Assembly: GCA_020636915.1 (NCBI GenBank)
Contig: JACJWV010000003.1
Span: 186,001 to 250,000 of the forward strand
DNA: 64,000 nt
Direction: 5' to 3'
From: Nocardioides sp.
GTDB taxonomy: Bacteria > Actinomycetota > Actinomycetes > Propionibacteriales > Nocardioidaceae
Shown here: positions 43,112 through 51,743 of the stretch, piece after piece
Position numbering within the stretch: the stretch's first letter is position 1
Layout: the number at the start of each line of letters is the position of its first letter
Notes under the pieces: generated by a model
Database searches by the model: none
Told to the model about the DNA's origin: nothing
The model's input: the letters and a program-made list of their open reading frames with translations, nothing else
Program-made: the position numbers and the translations under genes

Positions 43112-44632
43112 GTGGGTCGCCGGGCGGGGCACCCGGAGCAGGCGGCGTTCTCCGCCACCTGCGACAGCGGGTCGTGCCTGACGCTGATGACCGACCGGCG
43201 CGGGCGGGTGCTGCACTTCGGCGCCGAGGCCGAGCGGTTGAGCGGCTACGGCGCGGAGGAGGTCGTCGGCCGGCCGATCTGGGAGGTCCTGGTCGCGGAG
43301 GACCAGCGCGCCGCCGTCGCTGCCGCCTTCGGGCGTCGTCGTCCGCGCGTGGCGCCGGCCGTGGTCGACTGGGTCACCCGGGACGGGCGGCGCCGCTCCA
43401 TCGCCTGGGCCACCCGCGAGCTGCCCGACGGCCCCGAGCCGGGTCGGCTGCTCTTCACCGGGACCGACCTGACCGAGCAGCGACTGGCACGCGGGCTGCT
43501 CACCAGCGTGCTGGACGCCGACAGCGGGCTGGCGATCCTCGGGGTCGACACCTCCGGCACCCTCACGTTCGTCAGCCCGGGCGCCGAGCGGCTGCTCGGC
43601 CGGTCCGCCCACGACCTGGTGGGCACGCCCTGCACCGACCTGCACGACCCCGCCGACCTGGTGGCGCGCGCCCGCGAGCTCGGCGACGCCGACCCGCGCG
43701 AGGCGCTGCTGGGCGCCGTACGTCATGGGGTGCCGCGTGAGCGCCGCGACTGGCTGCTGCGGCGCGGTGACGGCAGCACGATGACCGCGGCGGTGACGGT
43801 GAGCGCGATGCGCGACGGCCTGGGCCGGGTCACCGGCTTCCTGCTGCACCCGCAGGACGTGACCGCCGAGCGCCGGGCGCAGGAGCACCTCGAGAGCGCG
43901 CTCGCGACCGAGCGGGACGCGGTCGGCCGGCTCCAGGCCCTGGACGAGGCACGCAACGAGTTCGTGACGACCGTCAGCCACGAGCTGCGCACGCCGCTCT
44001 CCAACATCCTCGGCTACGCCGAGGTGCTGCTCGAGGACGAGGTGGACGAGCTGACCCCCGCCCAGCGCAGGGTCGTCGAGCGCGTCAACCGCAACGCCGA
44101 ACGGCTGCACCGCCAGGTCCAGGACCTGCTCCTGCTGACCGCCGTCGACGCCGGCACCTTCGTGCCCGACCGGGCCCCGGTCACCCTCAGCGAGGTCGTC
44201 GGGAAGGCGCTCGACCAGCTCGGCCCCGAGACGCGGGACCGGGTCGACGTGGACCTGGGCGACGGGGACACCACGGTGCTGGGCGACGGGCCGCGCCTGG
44301 TCGGCGTCGTCCGCGGGCTGGTCGACAACGCGCTGAAGTTCTCCGACGACCAGGACCTGGTGCACGTGCACGTGCGCCGCGACGGGTCCGAGCGGGTCCT
44401 CGAGGTCGCCGACTCGGGCGTGGGGATCCCGCGCGCCGAGCAGCAGCACCTCTTCCAGCGCTTCTTCCGGTGCGCCGGCGCGCGGACGATCGCCGCGCAG
44501 GGCCTCGGGCTCGGGCTGGCCGTCACGGCCGCGGTCGTGGCGGCCCACGACGGCCACGTCGTGATCGACTCGGACGAGGGCTCCGGGACGAGGGTGGTCG
44601 TCCGGCTCCCGTCGGACGCCGCGGTCGCCTGA
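43112..44632 (+). CDS. PAS-PAS histidine kinase (HisKA type)
   Basis: A 506-aa soluble kinase. Two PAS domains (about 15-130 and 135-260; RVLHFGAEAERLSGYGAEEV and LTFVSPGAERLLGRSAHDLV) precede the phospho-acceptor helix FVTTVSHELRTPLSNILGYA and an ATPase with LVDNALKFSDD, VADSGVGIPRAEQQHLFQRF and GLGLGLAVTAAVVAAHDG. No response regulator follows; the nearest is at 40113, which already has a better partner. Possibly an orphan or cross-talking sensor. Confidence 0.9.
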   Translation: MGRRAGHPEQAAFSATCDSGSCLTLMTDRRGRVLHFGAEAERLSGYGAEEVVGRPIWEVLVAEDQRAAVAAAFGRRRPRVAPAVVDWVTRDGRRRSIAWATRELPDGPEPGRLLFTGTDLTEQRLARGLLTSVLDADSGLAILGVDTSGTLTFVSPGAERLLGRSAHDLVGTPCTDLHDPADLVARARELGDADPREALLGAVRHGVPRERRDWLLRRGDGSTMTAAVTVSAMRDGLGRVTGFLLHPQDVTAERRAQEHLESALATERDAVGRLQALDEARNEFVTTVSHELRTPLSNILGYAEVLLEDEVDELTPAQRRVVERVNRNAERLHRQVQDLLLLTAVDAGTFVPDRAPVTLSEVVGKALDQLGPETRDRVDVDLGDGDTTVLGDGPRLVGVVRGLVDNALKFSDDQDLVHVHVRRDGSERVLEVADSGVGIPRAEQQHLFQRFFRCAGARTIAAQGLGLGLAVTAAVVAAHDGHVVIDSDEGSGTRVVVRLPSDAAVA

Positions 44633-44689
44633 CCCGGACTTCAGCGATCTGCTGCGACGCACCCCTCGCCGTTCCTAGGCTGCCGGAGC

Positions 44690-45184
44690 ATGAAGCGTCT
44701 CGCCCTGCCCGCCGCCGGCCTCGCCCTCGTCGTCGCCGGCTTCGGCGCCGGTGTCGCCGTCTCGGCCACCGCCGCCGACGACCCGGTCGTCGTCACCCGC
44801 CAGTCGCTCGCCCAGGTCGACCGACCCGCCGGCGCGCCCCACCGCACGCTCGGGCTCGGCCGGGTCGTCGTGATGCCCGGCGCGGTCCTGCCTCCCCACC
44901 ACCACGCCGGAACGCAGCTCGGGTACGTCGACGAGGGCGTGCTCACCTACACCGTCCAGACCGGCAGGGCGAAGCTGATGAAGGGCTCCGGCGACGACCC
45001 GACCCTGGTGAAGGTCGTCCGCCCCGGGCAGACCGTGAAGGTCCGGGCGGGTCAGTGGCTGGTCGAGGAGCAGGGCGAGGTCCACCACGCCCGCAACGCG
45101 GGCGACGTGCCGATCGTCATCTACCTCGCGACGCTGTTCCGGCACGGCGCACCGCCGGCCATCCCGGACCGTCTCACCGACTGA
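44690..45184 (+). CDS. Exported cupin-domain protein
   Basis: A 164-aa protein with a signal peptide or anchor (MKRLALPAAGLALVVAGFGA) and a single cupin fold: LPPHHHAGTQLGYVDEGVLTY supplies the metal-binding His cluster and EQGEVHHARNAGDVPIVIYL the second motif. Probably a metal-binding periplasmic or secreted protein; the reaction, if any, is unknown. TAGGCT at 44676-44681 may be its -10. Confidence 0.78.
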   Translation: MKRLALPAAGLALVVAGFGAGVAVSATAADDPVVVTRQSLAQVDRPAGAPHRTLGLGRVVVMPGAVLPPHHHAGTQLGYVDEGVLTYTVQTGRAKLMKGSGDDPTLVKVVRPGQTVKVRAGQWLVEEQGEVHHARNAGDVPIVIYLATLFRHGAPPAIPDRLTD

Positions 45185-45213
45185 ACGGAACCCGCGCCGG
45201 GTACCGCCCCGGC

Positions 45214-45537
45214 ATGACCGAGCAGCGGGAACCGATCGCCGGCGCACGTGAAGCACCCGCCGCACCCACGACCCCGGCGAAGGACCCGCTGCGCCGGTCG
45301 CGCACCAGCGGCGCCTGGGTCGCGGTCGTCGCCGCGGCGGTGCTGCTGATCCTGCTGGTCGTCTTCATCGCGCAGAACACCCAGGACGTGCACATCTCGT
45401 TCCTCGGCTGGGACGGCGAGGCGCCGCTCTCGGTCGCCCTGCTGATCGCGACCGTCACCGGCATCGCCCTGACCGCCGTGATCGGCACCCTGCGCATCCT
45501 GCAGCTGCGCCGCCGAGTGCGTCGCGAGCGCCACTGA
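45214..45537 (+). CDS. LapA-like (DUF1049) membrane protein
   Basis: A 107-aa protein: about 30 disordered Pro/Ala-rich residues, then helix VAVVAAAVLLILLVVFIAQN followed by TQDVHISFLGWDGEAPLSVAL, the LapA signature, a second helix (TVTGIALTAVIGTLRIL) and a basic tail. Two-helix hairpin in the inner membrane. Role in envelope assembly is proposed for the family. Confidence 0.85.
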   Translation: MTEQREPIAGAREAPAAPTTPAKDPLRRSRTSGAWVAVVAAAVLLILLVVFIAQNTQDVHISFLGWDGEAPLSVALLIATVTGIALTAVIGTLRILQLRRRVRRERH

Positions 45538-45630
45538 GCCGATCACCGGTGGGGCGGCCGCCCGGACAATCCGCGCCGCGCCGGTCCTTCGACCCTGCCG
45601 TGCGGGGGCTGGCACGGGCATGCTGGGGCC

Positions 45631-46689
45631 ATGAGGACCCGGCGGGCCACCCTCGTCGCGGCCGCGCTCGGGGTGGTGGTGGCCACCGCGTGCGGAGGCG
45701 GGTCGGGCACCGCGTCCGAGCCGGCTCCCGTCCGCGAGGCGCCGGCCCCGCGGACGTCCACGCCGGCAGCACCGGCGCCGCCGACGCGCGGCCCGCTCCG
45801 TGCGCACCACCCCGCGTGGGCCGCGGTCTCGGTCGCGACCGTCTGGCGCTCACCCGCGGCACCTCGCGCGGTCGACGCCCCGGCGCTCGCCCGCCCGGCG
45901 CAGATCCAGCAGTGGCTGCAGGCGATGACGCTCGACGAGCGGCGCGCGCTGAACGGGCGCGCGGACACCCAGGTGCTGCTCGGCGACCGGGTCGACGTCG
46001 TACGCCTGCGTCCCGGCTGGGCGCGGGTGACCGTCCCGGGCCAGCCCACGCCGCTCGACGCGGGCGGCTACCCGGGATGGGTGCCACGGCGCCAGCTCAC
46101 GGCGGTGCCGCCAGCGCAGACCCCGCGGGTCGCGACCGTGACGGTGGGGACCGCCTGGCTGCGGGCCGACGCGCCGTCGGCGCGGCCGCTGTGGCGGGTC
46201 GGCTTCGGCACCGACCTCCCGGTCGTGGGCCGCGCTCCCGGCTCCGTGCGGGTCGTCCTCCCGACCGGGGCGGTGCGCCGGGTCGCCCGGACCGCCGTCG
46301 TGCTCCACCAGCCGGACGAGCCGGCGTTCGCGCCCTCACGGGCGAGCGTGGTCGCCCGGGCGAGGTCCTTCGTGGGGCTGGCCTACCTGTGGGCCGGTAC
46401 CTCCGGCTTCGGGCTCGACTGCTCCGGCCTGACCTGGCTCACCTACCGCGCGCACGGGATCCGGCTCCCCCGCGACGCGTCGGCGCAGGCGACGTTCGGG
46501 CGAGCGGTGACCAGGCTGCGCCCGGGCGACCTGATGTTCTTCGGCGACCCCGTCCACCACGTCGCGATGTACGCCGGCCACGGCCGGATGGTGCACGCCC
46601 CCGGGACCGGGCAGTCCGTCCAGGTGGTGCCGGTCTCCACCCCGCCCTACGCCCATGAGTACGCCGGCGCGTGCCGGGTGCTGCACTGA
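45631..46689 (+). CDS. NlpC/P60-family cell-wall hydrolase lipoprotein
   Basis: A 352-aa lipoprotein: signal with lipobox ATAC near residues 18-21, a Pro/Ala-rich linker, two SH3-like segments (about 70-230, GYPGWVPRRQ and RPLWRVGFGTDLPVVG), and a C-terminal NlpC/P60 domain. The catalytic Cys is in FGLDCSGLTWLTYRAHG, the His in PVHHVAMYAGHGRMVHAP. Likely a D,L-endopeptidase acting on peptidoglycan peptides outside the membrane. Confidence 0.9.
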   Translation: MRTRRATLVAAALGVVVATACGGGSGTASEPAPVREAPAPRTSTPAAPAPPTRGPLRAHHPAWAAVSVATVWRSPAAPRAVDAPALARPAQIQQWLQAMTLDERRALNGRADTQVLLGDRVDVVRLRPGWARVTVPGQPTPLDAGGYPGWVPRRQLTAVPPAQTPRVATVTVGTAWLRADAPSARPLWRVGFGTDLPVVGRAPGSVRVVLPTGAVRRVARTAVVLHQPDEPAFAPSRASVVARARSFVGLAYLWAGTSGFGLDCSGLTWLTYRAHGIRLPRDASAQATFGRAVTRLRPGDLMFFGDPVHHVAMYAGHGRMVHAPGTGQSVQVVPVSTPPYAHEYAGACRVLH

Positions 46690-46742
46690 CCGGTCGTCCA
46701 GAGGACCTTTACCACGTCGGACCGCCGTGCTTTCGTGACCGG

Positions 46743-48137
46743 ATGACGCGCACCGTCGAAGCGGACTACCTCGTGGTCGGAGCCGGGGCCATGGGCATGG
46801 CGTTCACCGACGCCCTCGTCGACCACTCCGACGCCCGCGTCGCCCTGGTCGACCGCCGGCACGCGGCCGGTGGGCACTGGCTGGCGGCGTACCCGTTCGT
46901 CCGGCTCCACCAGGCGTCGACGTTCTACGGCGTCGCCTCGACGGTGCTCGGCGGCGAGCGCCAGGTGCACGGGCCCGAGGCCGGACTCCACGAACGGGCC
47001 GACCAGCCCACGATCGTCGCCTACTACAGCCGGGCGCTCCAGCGGCTGGTGGACACCGGCCGGGTCGAGCTCTTCGGCGGCTGCGACCACCGTGGTGACC
47101 GGACCTTCGTCTCGCGCGTCTCCGGGCAGCAGTTCGTCGTCCCGGACACCTGCCGCGTCGTGGACGCGCGCTACCTCGCCCCCGACATCCCGGCCGAGAC
47201 GCCTCCTCCCTTCGGGGCCGCCGACGACGTCCGGGTCGTCCCGGCGGGCGGGGTGGTCTCCGTCGAGTCGGCGCCGAGCCAGTGGGTCGTGGTCGGGTCC
47301 GGCAAGACCGCGACCGACACCTGCATCTGGCTGCTCGGCCACGGCGTCGACCCGGACGCGATCGTGTGGGTGCGGCCGCGCGACCCGTGGATGCTCAACC
47401 GGTCGCTGGTCCAGCCCGACCCCGCGATCTACCTCCCGATGGTCGCGGACCTGATGACGGCGGCTGCGTCCGCCCGTTCGTTGCCCGACCTCTTCCTCGC
47501 CCTCGAGGAGCTCGGCATCATGCTGCGCATCGACCCCTCGGTCACGCCGACGATGGCCCGGGCGCCGACGCTCGGGACGTGGGAGCTGGAGCTGCTGCGC
47601 ACCATCGAGCACGTCGTCCGGCTGGGCCACGTGCGCACCGTGCACCGCGGTCGGCTCGAGCTCGAGCAGGGCGACGTCACGATCGCGGACGACGCGGTCG
47701 TCGTCCACTGCGCGGCCGACGGGCTCAAGCTGCCCGGGCGGGTGCCGATCTGGCAGCCCGACGCGATCACGCTGCAGGGCGTCCGCGCCGGCTTCCCCTG
47801 CTTCGGCGCCGCCGTGAGCGGGTACGTCGAGGCGACCCGCGACGACGACGCCGAGAAGAACCGGCTGTGCCCGCCCTCCTCCTTCGGCAACACCCTGGTC
47901 GACTGGGCGGTGATGAACGTGACCGGCTTCCGCGCCACGGCGGCCTTCGGCGCCGAGCCCGACATCAAGGACTGGGCGAACCGCGTCGCCCTGAACCCGG
48001 CGCGGATCCCGCCTGGCACCGAGCCCAGCGCCGCGCTCGACGACGCGCTGGCCCGGCTGGCGGCGCAGACCGGCCCCGGGGTCGCGCGGCTCGCCGAGCT
48101 CGGTGGGCTCGGTGGGCTCGGTAGGCTCGCCGGCTGA
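46743..48137 (+). CDS. FAD/NAD(P)-binding flavoprotein, monooxygenase-like
   Basis: A 464-aa protein with an N-terminal dinucleotide fold YLVVGAGAMGMAFTDALV and a second one WVVVGSGKTATDTCIWLLG near residue 180, the two-fold arrangement of flavin monooxygenases and related oxidoreductases. No membrane segments. ATG 46743 is chosen; the frame from 46671 adds 24 residues of poor pattern. The last codons form 9-bp DNA repeats (48099-48125) giving LGGLGGLGRL. Substrate unknown. A hairpin follows the stop. Confidence 0.72.
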   Translation: MTRTVEADYLVVGAGAMGMAFTDALVDHSDARVALVDRRHAAGGHWLAAYPFVRLHQASTFYGVASTVLGGERQVHGPEAGLHERADQPTIVAYYSRALQRLVDTGRVELFGGCDHRGDRTFVSRVSGQQFVVPDTCRVVDARYLAPDIPAETPPPFGAADDVRVVPAGGVVSVESAPSQWVVVGSGKTATDTCIWLLGHGVDPDAIVWVRPRDPWMLNRSLVQPDPAIYLPMVADLMTAAASARSLPDLFLALEELGIMLRIDPSVTPTMARAPTLGTWELELLRTIEHVVRLGHVRTVHRGRLELEQGDVTIADDAVVVHCAADGLKLPGRVPIWQPDAITLQGVRAGFPCFGAAVSGYVEATRDDDAEKNRLCPPSSFGNTLVDWAVMNVTGFRATAAFGAEPDIKDWANRVALNPARIPPGTEPSAALDDALARLAAQTGPGVARLAELGGLGGLGRLAG

Positions 48138-48143
48138 GGGCCC

Positions 48144-48162
48144 TCTCCCCTCGCGAGGGAGA
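48144..48162 (+). terminator. Possible hairpin terminator
   Basis: TCTCCC (48144-48149) and GGGAGA (48157-48162) can pair around a 7-base loop, 7 bases after the flavoprotein stop. No U-tract. Confidence 0.4.
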
Positions 48163-48228
48163 CACACGCCGCCGGGGACGCCTGGACCGAGCGTCGCCAC
48201 GCCGCGATCCGATCGACGTGGTGTGCTG

Positions 48229-48615
48229 CTAGGACCGCTTCGCGACGAACTCCACCAAGGTGCCGTCGGGGTCGCGGACGACTGCGTTGCGATTGTTGTT
48301 GCCCGCATCATGAGGTGGGGTGACAGCTGGCGCACCAGCGCCGGTCGCCGCGTCGAACGTGGCGTCGACATCGTCGACCCAGAACACGAGGGACATGACC
48401 GGGTGCCCGGTCTCGGGCTTCACGCCGTGAACGCGCTCGGCCGCTCCTGCCGCACTCACCCCCAGGACGAAGTCACCCGCCGTCATCTCGACATGCTCAG
48501 GGACGCCCGTCGTGGGCGTTCGGAAGGACTCGGGCAGTCCGAGGACGCCCTGGTAGAAGTCCAGAGCCACCTCGATGTCCTGCGTGAACACGTTGACCAA
48601 GCCCGAGACGATCAC
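48229..48615 (-). CDS. VOC-superfamily (glyoxalase-like) protein
   Basis: A 128-aa single-domain vicinal-oxygen-chelate protein with two beta-alpha-beta-beta-beta modules: VSGLVNVFTQDIEVALDFYQ at the start and VMSLVFWVDDVDATFDAA in the middle, ending RDPDGTLVEFV with the metal-ligand Glu. Start is GTG 48613-48615. The codon use and the stretch HDAGNNNRNAVV are slightly less GC-rich than neighbours. Function unassigned; could be a resistance or isomerase-like protein. Confidence 0.8.
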   Translation of the reverse strand: MIVSGLVNVFTQDIEVALDFYQGVLGLPESFRTPTTGVPEHVEMTAGDFVLGVSAAGAAERVHGVKPETGHPVMSLVFWVDDVDATFDAATGAGAPAVTPPHDAGNNNRNAVVRDPDGTLVEFVAKRS

Positions 48616-48624
48616 GCACTCACA

Positions 48625-48762
48625 CTAGCGAGGCTCCGCGGAGTCTGGCGGCATCGCGTCCACCACGGTTCGGGGGAGGCCGGCGAGTATCCGGCCACGC
48701 CGGCACGGCGCGCTGAACACCGGCTCCACCAGCTCCCGCTGGTCATCGGTGATCTCGTGGGT
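48625..48762 (-). pseudogene. Remnant of an IS5-type (DUF4096) transposase N-terminus
   Basis: The minus strand reads THEITDDQRELVEPVFSAP then RRGRILAGLPRTVVDAM, which follows the start of IS5/IS427-type transposases (LTDxQWxLxEPLL, RRGRP, RxVxDAI). The frame ends at a TAG (48625-48627) just after and no catalytic domain follows. The rest of the 48616-48832 gap shows nothing coding. Confidence 0.5.
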
Positions 48763-48832
48763 CCGACCTGGCGGCGCGGCACTGACGGGCGTCACCCCTG
48801 CGGCAACGACACTCCGTCAGCGACCCCGCATG

Positions 48833-50083
48833 TCACGTCCGCATGTGGAAGGTGACGTCGCCGTTGGGGTGGTAGGTCGTGTCGTATCGGGTGTCGTGGG
48901 CGCGGTTGTGGTGCCAGTGGCACAGGGAGATGCCGTCGGCGAGGTCGGTCTTGCCGCCGTCGACCCAGCGTTGCTTGTGGTGGGCGTGCAGGCCGGTGGT
49001 GCGGTCGCATCCTTCGGCCCGGCACTTCCGGTCGCGGACCAGGAGTGCGACCCGCTGGGCGGGGGTGTAGTAGCGGCGGGCCCGGCCCACGTCCAGCGGC
49101 TGGGAGTCCCCGCCGAGGACGACGGGGATGATCCCGGCCTCACACGCCAGGCGCCGGGCCAGGGCGGGGGAGATCTTCTCCCCGGTGTCGAGGACCCCGG
49201 CCTTCTCCAACCGGCCGGTGAGGACGTCGAGGTCGATGAGCACCACCACGGTGGCGGACACCCCGCCGGTCTTGGGGAGCTTCTCGGCGGGGTACCGCTC
49301 GATCAGCTGACAGAACGCCTGCCCCATCGCCTCAGGTGTCGGAGGGCGCTCGGCGGCCGCGCCGGGGCCCTGGGTGGCCGCGACGTGCTTGGGTGCGGCC
49401 TGGGCGGTGAGCATCTTGCGCAGCCCGGCGCCGTGGAAGGTCGGGATCGCGAAGGACCCGCGGGTGACGCCCTGGCCGTCGTCGTGCATCGTCAACATGC
49501 ACGCTTTCGCGGCGGCGGCCTCCTCCCGTTCGAGCAGGGCGGCCTCGTGGGCGTCGGCCTCCTCGGGGGCGATGACCTCGAACAGGTGCTTGCCCATCCG
49601 GTTCAGCACGGTGGCGTCGTGCTCGCGGGCCAGGCCCAACAGGTGTGCCTCGGCCTTGGCGACCTCCTCCGCGGGGAGGGTGTCGGGGAGCCGGTCGACC
49701 CACCGGACCACCACCCGCGCCTGCTCCACGTGCAGGTCCCCGGCCGCGAGGGCGTCGCGGGTCGCCGGGTGGGCCTCCAGGTCGCGTCCGAGCCGCACCG
49801 CCCCACCCGCAGCCGCCCGGGTGGTCTTCGTCTGGTGGGCCAGCCACGCCGCGGCCGAGGAGGCGCCGGTGTCACCGCCGAGGTGGAGGTCGTCGGCGTG
49901 CGCGGCGACCCGGGCCTTCAGCTCGACCAGCCGGGCCTCCGCGCGCTGCAACGCGATCAGGGTCTGACCAGTCTCGGCCGCGTCCATCGACCACACCGAC
50001 GCATCCGCCACCGAGTCGAGCTCCGCGTTGACGTGCGCGGTCGCGACACTGACCCGGTGCCTCGGTGTCGCGATCGCTGTCAT
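48833..50083 (-). CDS. DUF222/HNH endonuclease-like (13E12) protein
   Basis: A 416-aa 13E12-family protein. The DUF222 helical region (about 20-330) includes ALQRAEARLVELKARVAAHA and GISP-like LARRLACEAGIIPVVLGGDS. The C-terminal HNH is complete: CRAEGCDRTTGLHAHHKQRW and DGISLCHWHHNRAHD. The start ATG 50081-50083 gives the common MTAIATPRHRVSVATAHVN opening. Upstream lie several palindromes and repeat copy B. Not overlapping any neighbour; role unknown. Confidence 0.88.
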   Translation of the reverse strand: MTAIATPRHRVSVATAHVNAELDSVADASVWSMDAAETGQTLIALQRAEARLVELKARVAAHADDLHLGGDTGASSAAAWLAHQTKTTRAAAGGAVRLGRDLEAHPATRDALAAGDLHVEQARVVVRWVDRLPDTLPAEEVAKAEAHLLGLAREHDATVLNRMGKHLFEVIAPEEADAHEAALLEREEAAAAKACMLTMHDDGQGVTRGSFAIPTFHGAGLRKMLTAQAAPKHVAATQGPGAAAERPPTPEAMGQAFCQLIERYPAEKLPKTGGVSATVVVLIDLDVLTGRLEKAGVLDTGEKISPALARRLACEAGIIPVVLGGDSQPLDVGRARRYYTPAQRVALLVRDRKCRAEGCDRTTGLHAHHKQRWVDGGKTDLADGISLCHWHHNRAHDTRYDTTYHPNGDVTFHMRT

Positions 50084-50103
50084 GGGTCCATTCCAGCACC
50101 AGC

Positions 50104-50248
50104 CACCGACAGTCGGTGATGCTCAGAACCCTTTGTCCACAAGGGTTCTGGTCACGGTCCGGTCACGATCAGCAGGGTGTTTCCACAGGGTCGTGACCGG
50201 GTGCGGAAAGTGCGGTGGCGCGGATGAACCAGGTCGATCCGCGCCACC
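50104..50248. promoter_or_regulatory. Cluster of palindromes upstream of the DUF222/HNH gene
   Basis: Four perfect inverted repeats in 145 bases: CACCGAC/GTCGGTG (50104-50118, 1-base centre); AGAACCCTT/AAGGGTTCT (50125-50149, 7-base centre); GGTCACGA/TCGTGACC (50161-50198); and GGTGGCGCGGAT/ATCCGCGCCACC (50214-50248, 11-base loop). The second contains TTGTCCACA (50133-50141), the actinobacterial DnaA-box consensus. They could be operators, terminators or replication-protein sites. Confidence 0.6.
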
Positions 50249-50267
50249 ACACATCCCACCGCGACCG

Positions 50268-50413
50268 CCGACCGCAAGCCGGGAGCCAGCGCCGGCCCGA
50301 AGCGCGCCGTACCCGCGTAGCCGGCCTGTCGGTCGCAACCCGAAGCGGCCCGCAGGCTGCCGGCAGTCAGGCCCCACACAGGCTGCTGGGGACGCTCGAC
50401 AAGCTCGACCACC
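50268..50413 (-). repeat. Dispersed repeat, copy B, upstream of a DUF222 gene
   Basis: Counterpart of 6483-6620. On the minus strand the blocks GTGGTCGAGCTT, GGTTGCGACCGACAGGCCGGC, GGGTACGGCG and CCCGGCTTGCGG occur in the same order and spacing within about 10 bases. It ends 185 bases before the DUF222 start. Confidence 0.7.
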
Positions 50414-50443
50414 CACGACGAGCTCGACGTAGAAGCCCAGCCG

Positions 50444-51073
50444 TCACCGGAGCAGCGGCACGTCCAGACGACCGGCGAGCTCGTCGTACGACGTCCCGAA
50501 GGTCTCCAGGACCGCGACCCCCTCGGGACGGATCTCGAACGTGGCGAGGTCGGTGTAGACCCGGTCCACGCACCCGACGCCGGTGAGGGGGTAGGTGCAC
50601 GCGGGGACCAGCTTCGGCGTCCCGTCCTTGGCGAACAGGCTCATCATCACGAACACGCTCTTGGCGCCGATCGCGAGGTCCATCGCCCCGCCGACCGCCG
50701 GGACGGCGTCCGCCTCGCCCGTGTGCCAGTTGGCCAGGTCCCCGCCAGCGGAGACCTGGAACGCCCCGAGGACGCAGACGTCGAGGTGGCCGCCGCGCAT
50801 CATCGCGAAGGAGTCGGCGTGGTGGAAGTACGACGCCCCGGGCAGCTCGGTCACCGGCTGCTTGCCGGCGTTGGTGAGGTCCGGGTCGACCTGGTCGCCG
50901 ACAGCCGCGGGCCCCATGTTGAGCATCCCGTTCTCGGTGTGCAGCACGACGCCGGAGCCGGACGGCAGGTGGTCGGCGACCAGCGTCGGCTGGCCGATGC
51001 CGAGGTTGACGTAGGAGCCGGGCGGGATGTCGCGCGCGACGGCAGCCGCCATCTCCTGCTTGCTGAGGCTCAT
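50444..51073 (-). CDS. pcaJ: 3-oxoadipate CoA-transferase subunit B
   Basis: Beta subunit of a family I CoA-transferase, 209 aa. Motifs: GSYVNLGIGQPTLVADHLP, LHTENGMLNMGPAAVGDQ (the Glu forms the CoA thioester) and FAMMRGGHLDVCVLGAFQV. With PcaI it moves CoA from succinyl-CoA to 3-oxoadipate. Acetoacetyl-specific ScoAB cannot be excluded by sequence, but the adjacent pcaF-like thiolase favours the adipate role. ATG 51071-51073 overlaps the subunit A stop (ATGA). Confidence 0.88.
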   Translation of the reverse strand: MSLSKQEMAAAVARDIPPGSYVNLGIGQPTLVADHLPSGSGVVLHTENGMLNMGPAAVGDQVDPDLTNAGKQPVTELPGASYFHHADSFAMMRGGHLDVCVLGAFQVSAGGDLANWHTGEADAVPAVGGAMDLAIGAKSVFVMMSLFAKDGTPKLVPACTYPLTGVGCVDRVYTDLATFEIRPEGVAVLETFGTSYDELAGRLDVPLLR

Positions 51074-51743
51074 CGCTCGCCACCTCCCACCCGCACGACG
51101 CGGTCGACGTAGATCGACGGCGTCACGACCGCCTCGGGATCGAGCTCACCGGTCTCGACCACCTCGGTCACCTGCGCGACCACGAGCCGCGCCGCGGTCG
51201 CCATCACGGGCCCGAAGTTGCGGGCGGTCTTGCGGTAGACGAGGTTGCCCATCCGGTCGGCGTGGTGGGCGCCGACGAGCGCGACGTCGCCCCTGATCGG
51301 GTGCTCGAGGACGTAGGTCCGACCGTCGATCTCGCGGGTCTCCTTGCCCTCGGCCAGCGGGGTGCCGACACCGGTCGGGCTGAAGAACGCGCCGATCCCG
51401 GCCCCGGCCGCGCGCATCCGCTCGGCGAGGTTGCCCTGCGGCACGAGCTCCAGCTCGACCTTCCCCTCGCGGTAGAGCCCGTCGAAGACCCAGGAGTCGT
51501 GCTGCCGCGGGAAGGAGCAGACCACCTTGCGGACCCGGCCCTTCGCCAGCAGCGCGGCCAGCCCGGTGTCGCCGTTGCCGGCGTTGTTGGACACCACCGT
51601 CAGGTCGGTGGCGCCCTGGTCGATGAGCGCGTCGATCAGCTGCACCGGCATCCCGGCCATCCCGAACCCGCCGACGAGCACGGTGGCGCCGTCCGCGATG
51701 CCGGCGACGGCCTCCCGGGGGTGGCGCAGACCGTCGCGCTCAT
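51070..51743 (-). pseudogene. pcaI: 3-oxoadipate CoA-transferase subunit A, apparent frameshift near the 5' end
   Basis: The body of the subunit (VLVGGFGMAGMPVQLIDALI, TVVSNNAGNGDTGLAALLAK, FFSPTGVGTPLAEGKE) is intact from 51681. The expected ATG at 51741-51743, overlapping the thiolase stop as ATGA, is in another frame. Adding one base to the C5 run (minus strand, plus 51717-51721) joins MSATVCATP to REAVAGIADGATVLVGGFG and restores 224 aa. No usable start exists in the intact frame before the glycine loop except GTG 51681, which would lose about 20 residues. Either a true mutation or a homopolymer sequencing error. Confidence 0.8.

Noticed and set aside
50104..50248. Palindromes plus a DnaA box considered as a replication origin
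   Set aside because: Only one exact box, no dnaA, dnaN or parAB neighbours, and the region lies in an ordinary gene gap.
50444..51743. CoA-transferase considered as acetoacetate-specific ScoAB
   Set aside because: Possible by sequence, but the overlap with a PcaF-type thiolase and the nearby pcaHGBL genes favour 3-oxoadipate.
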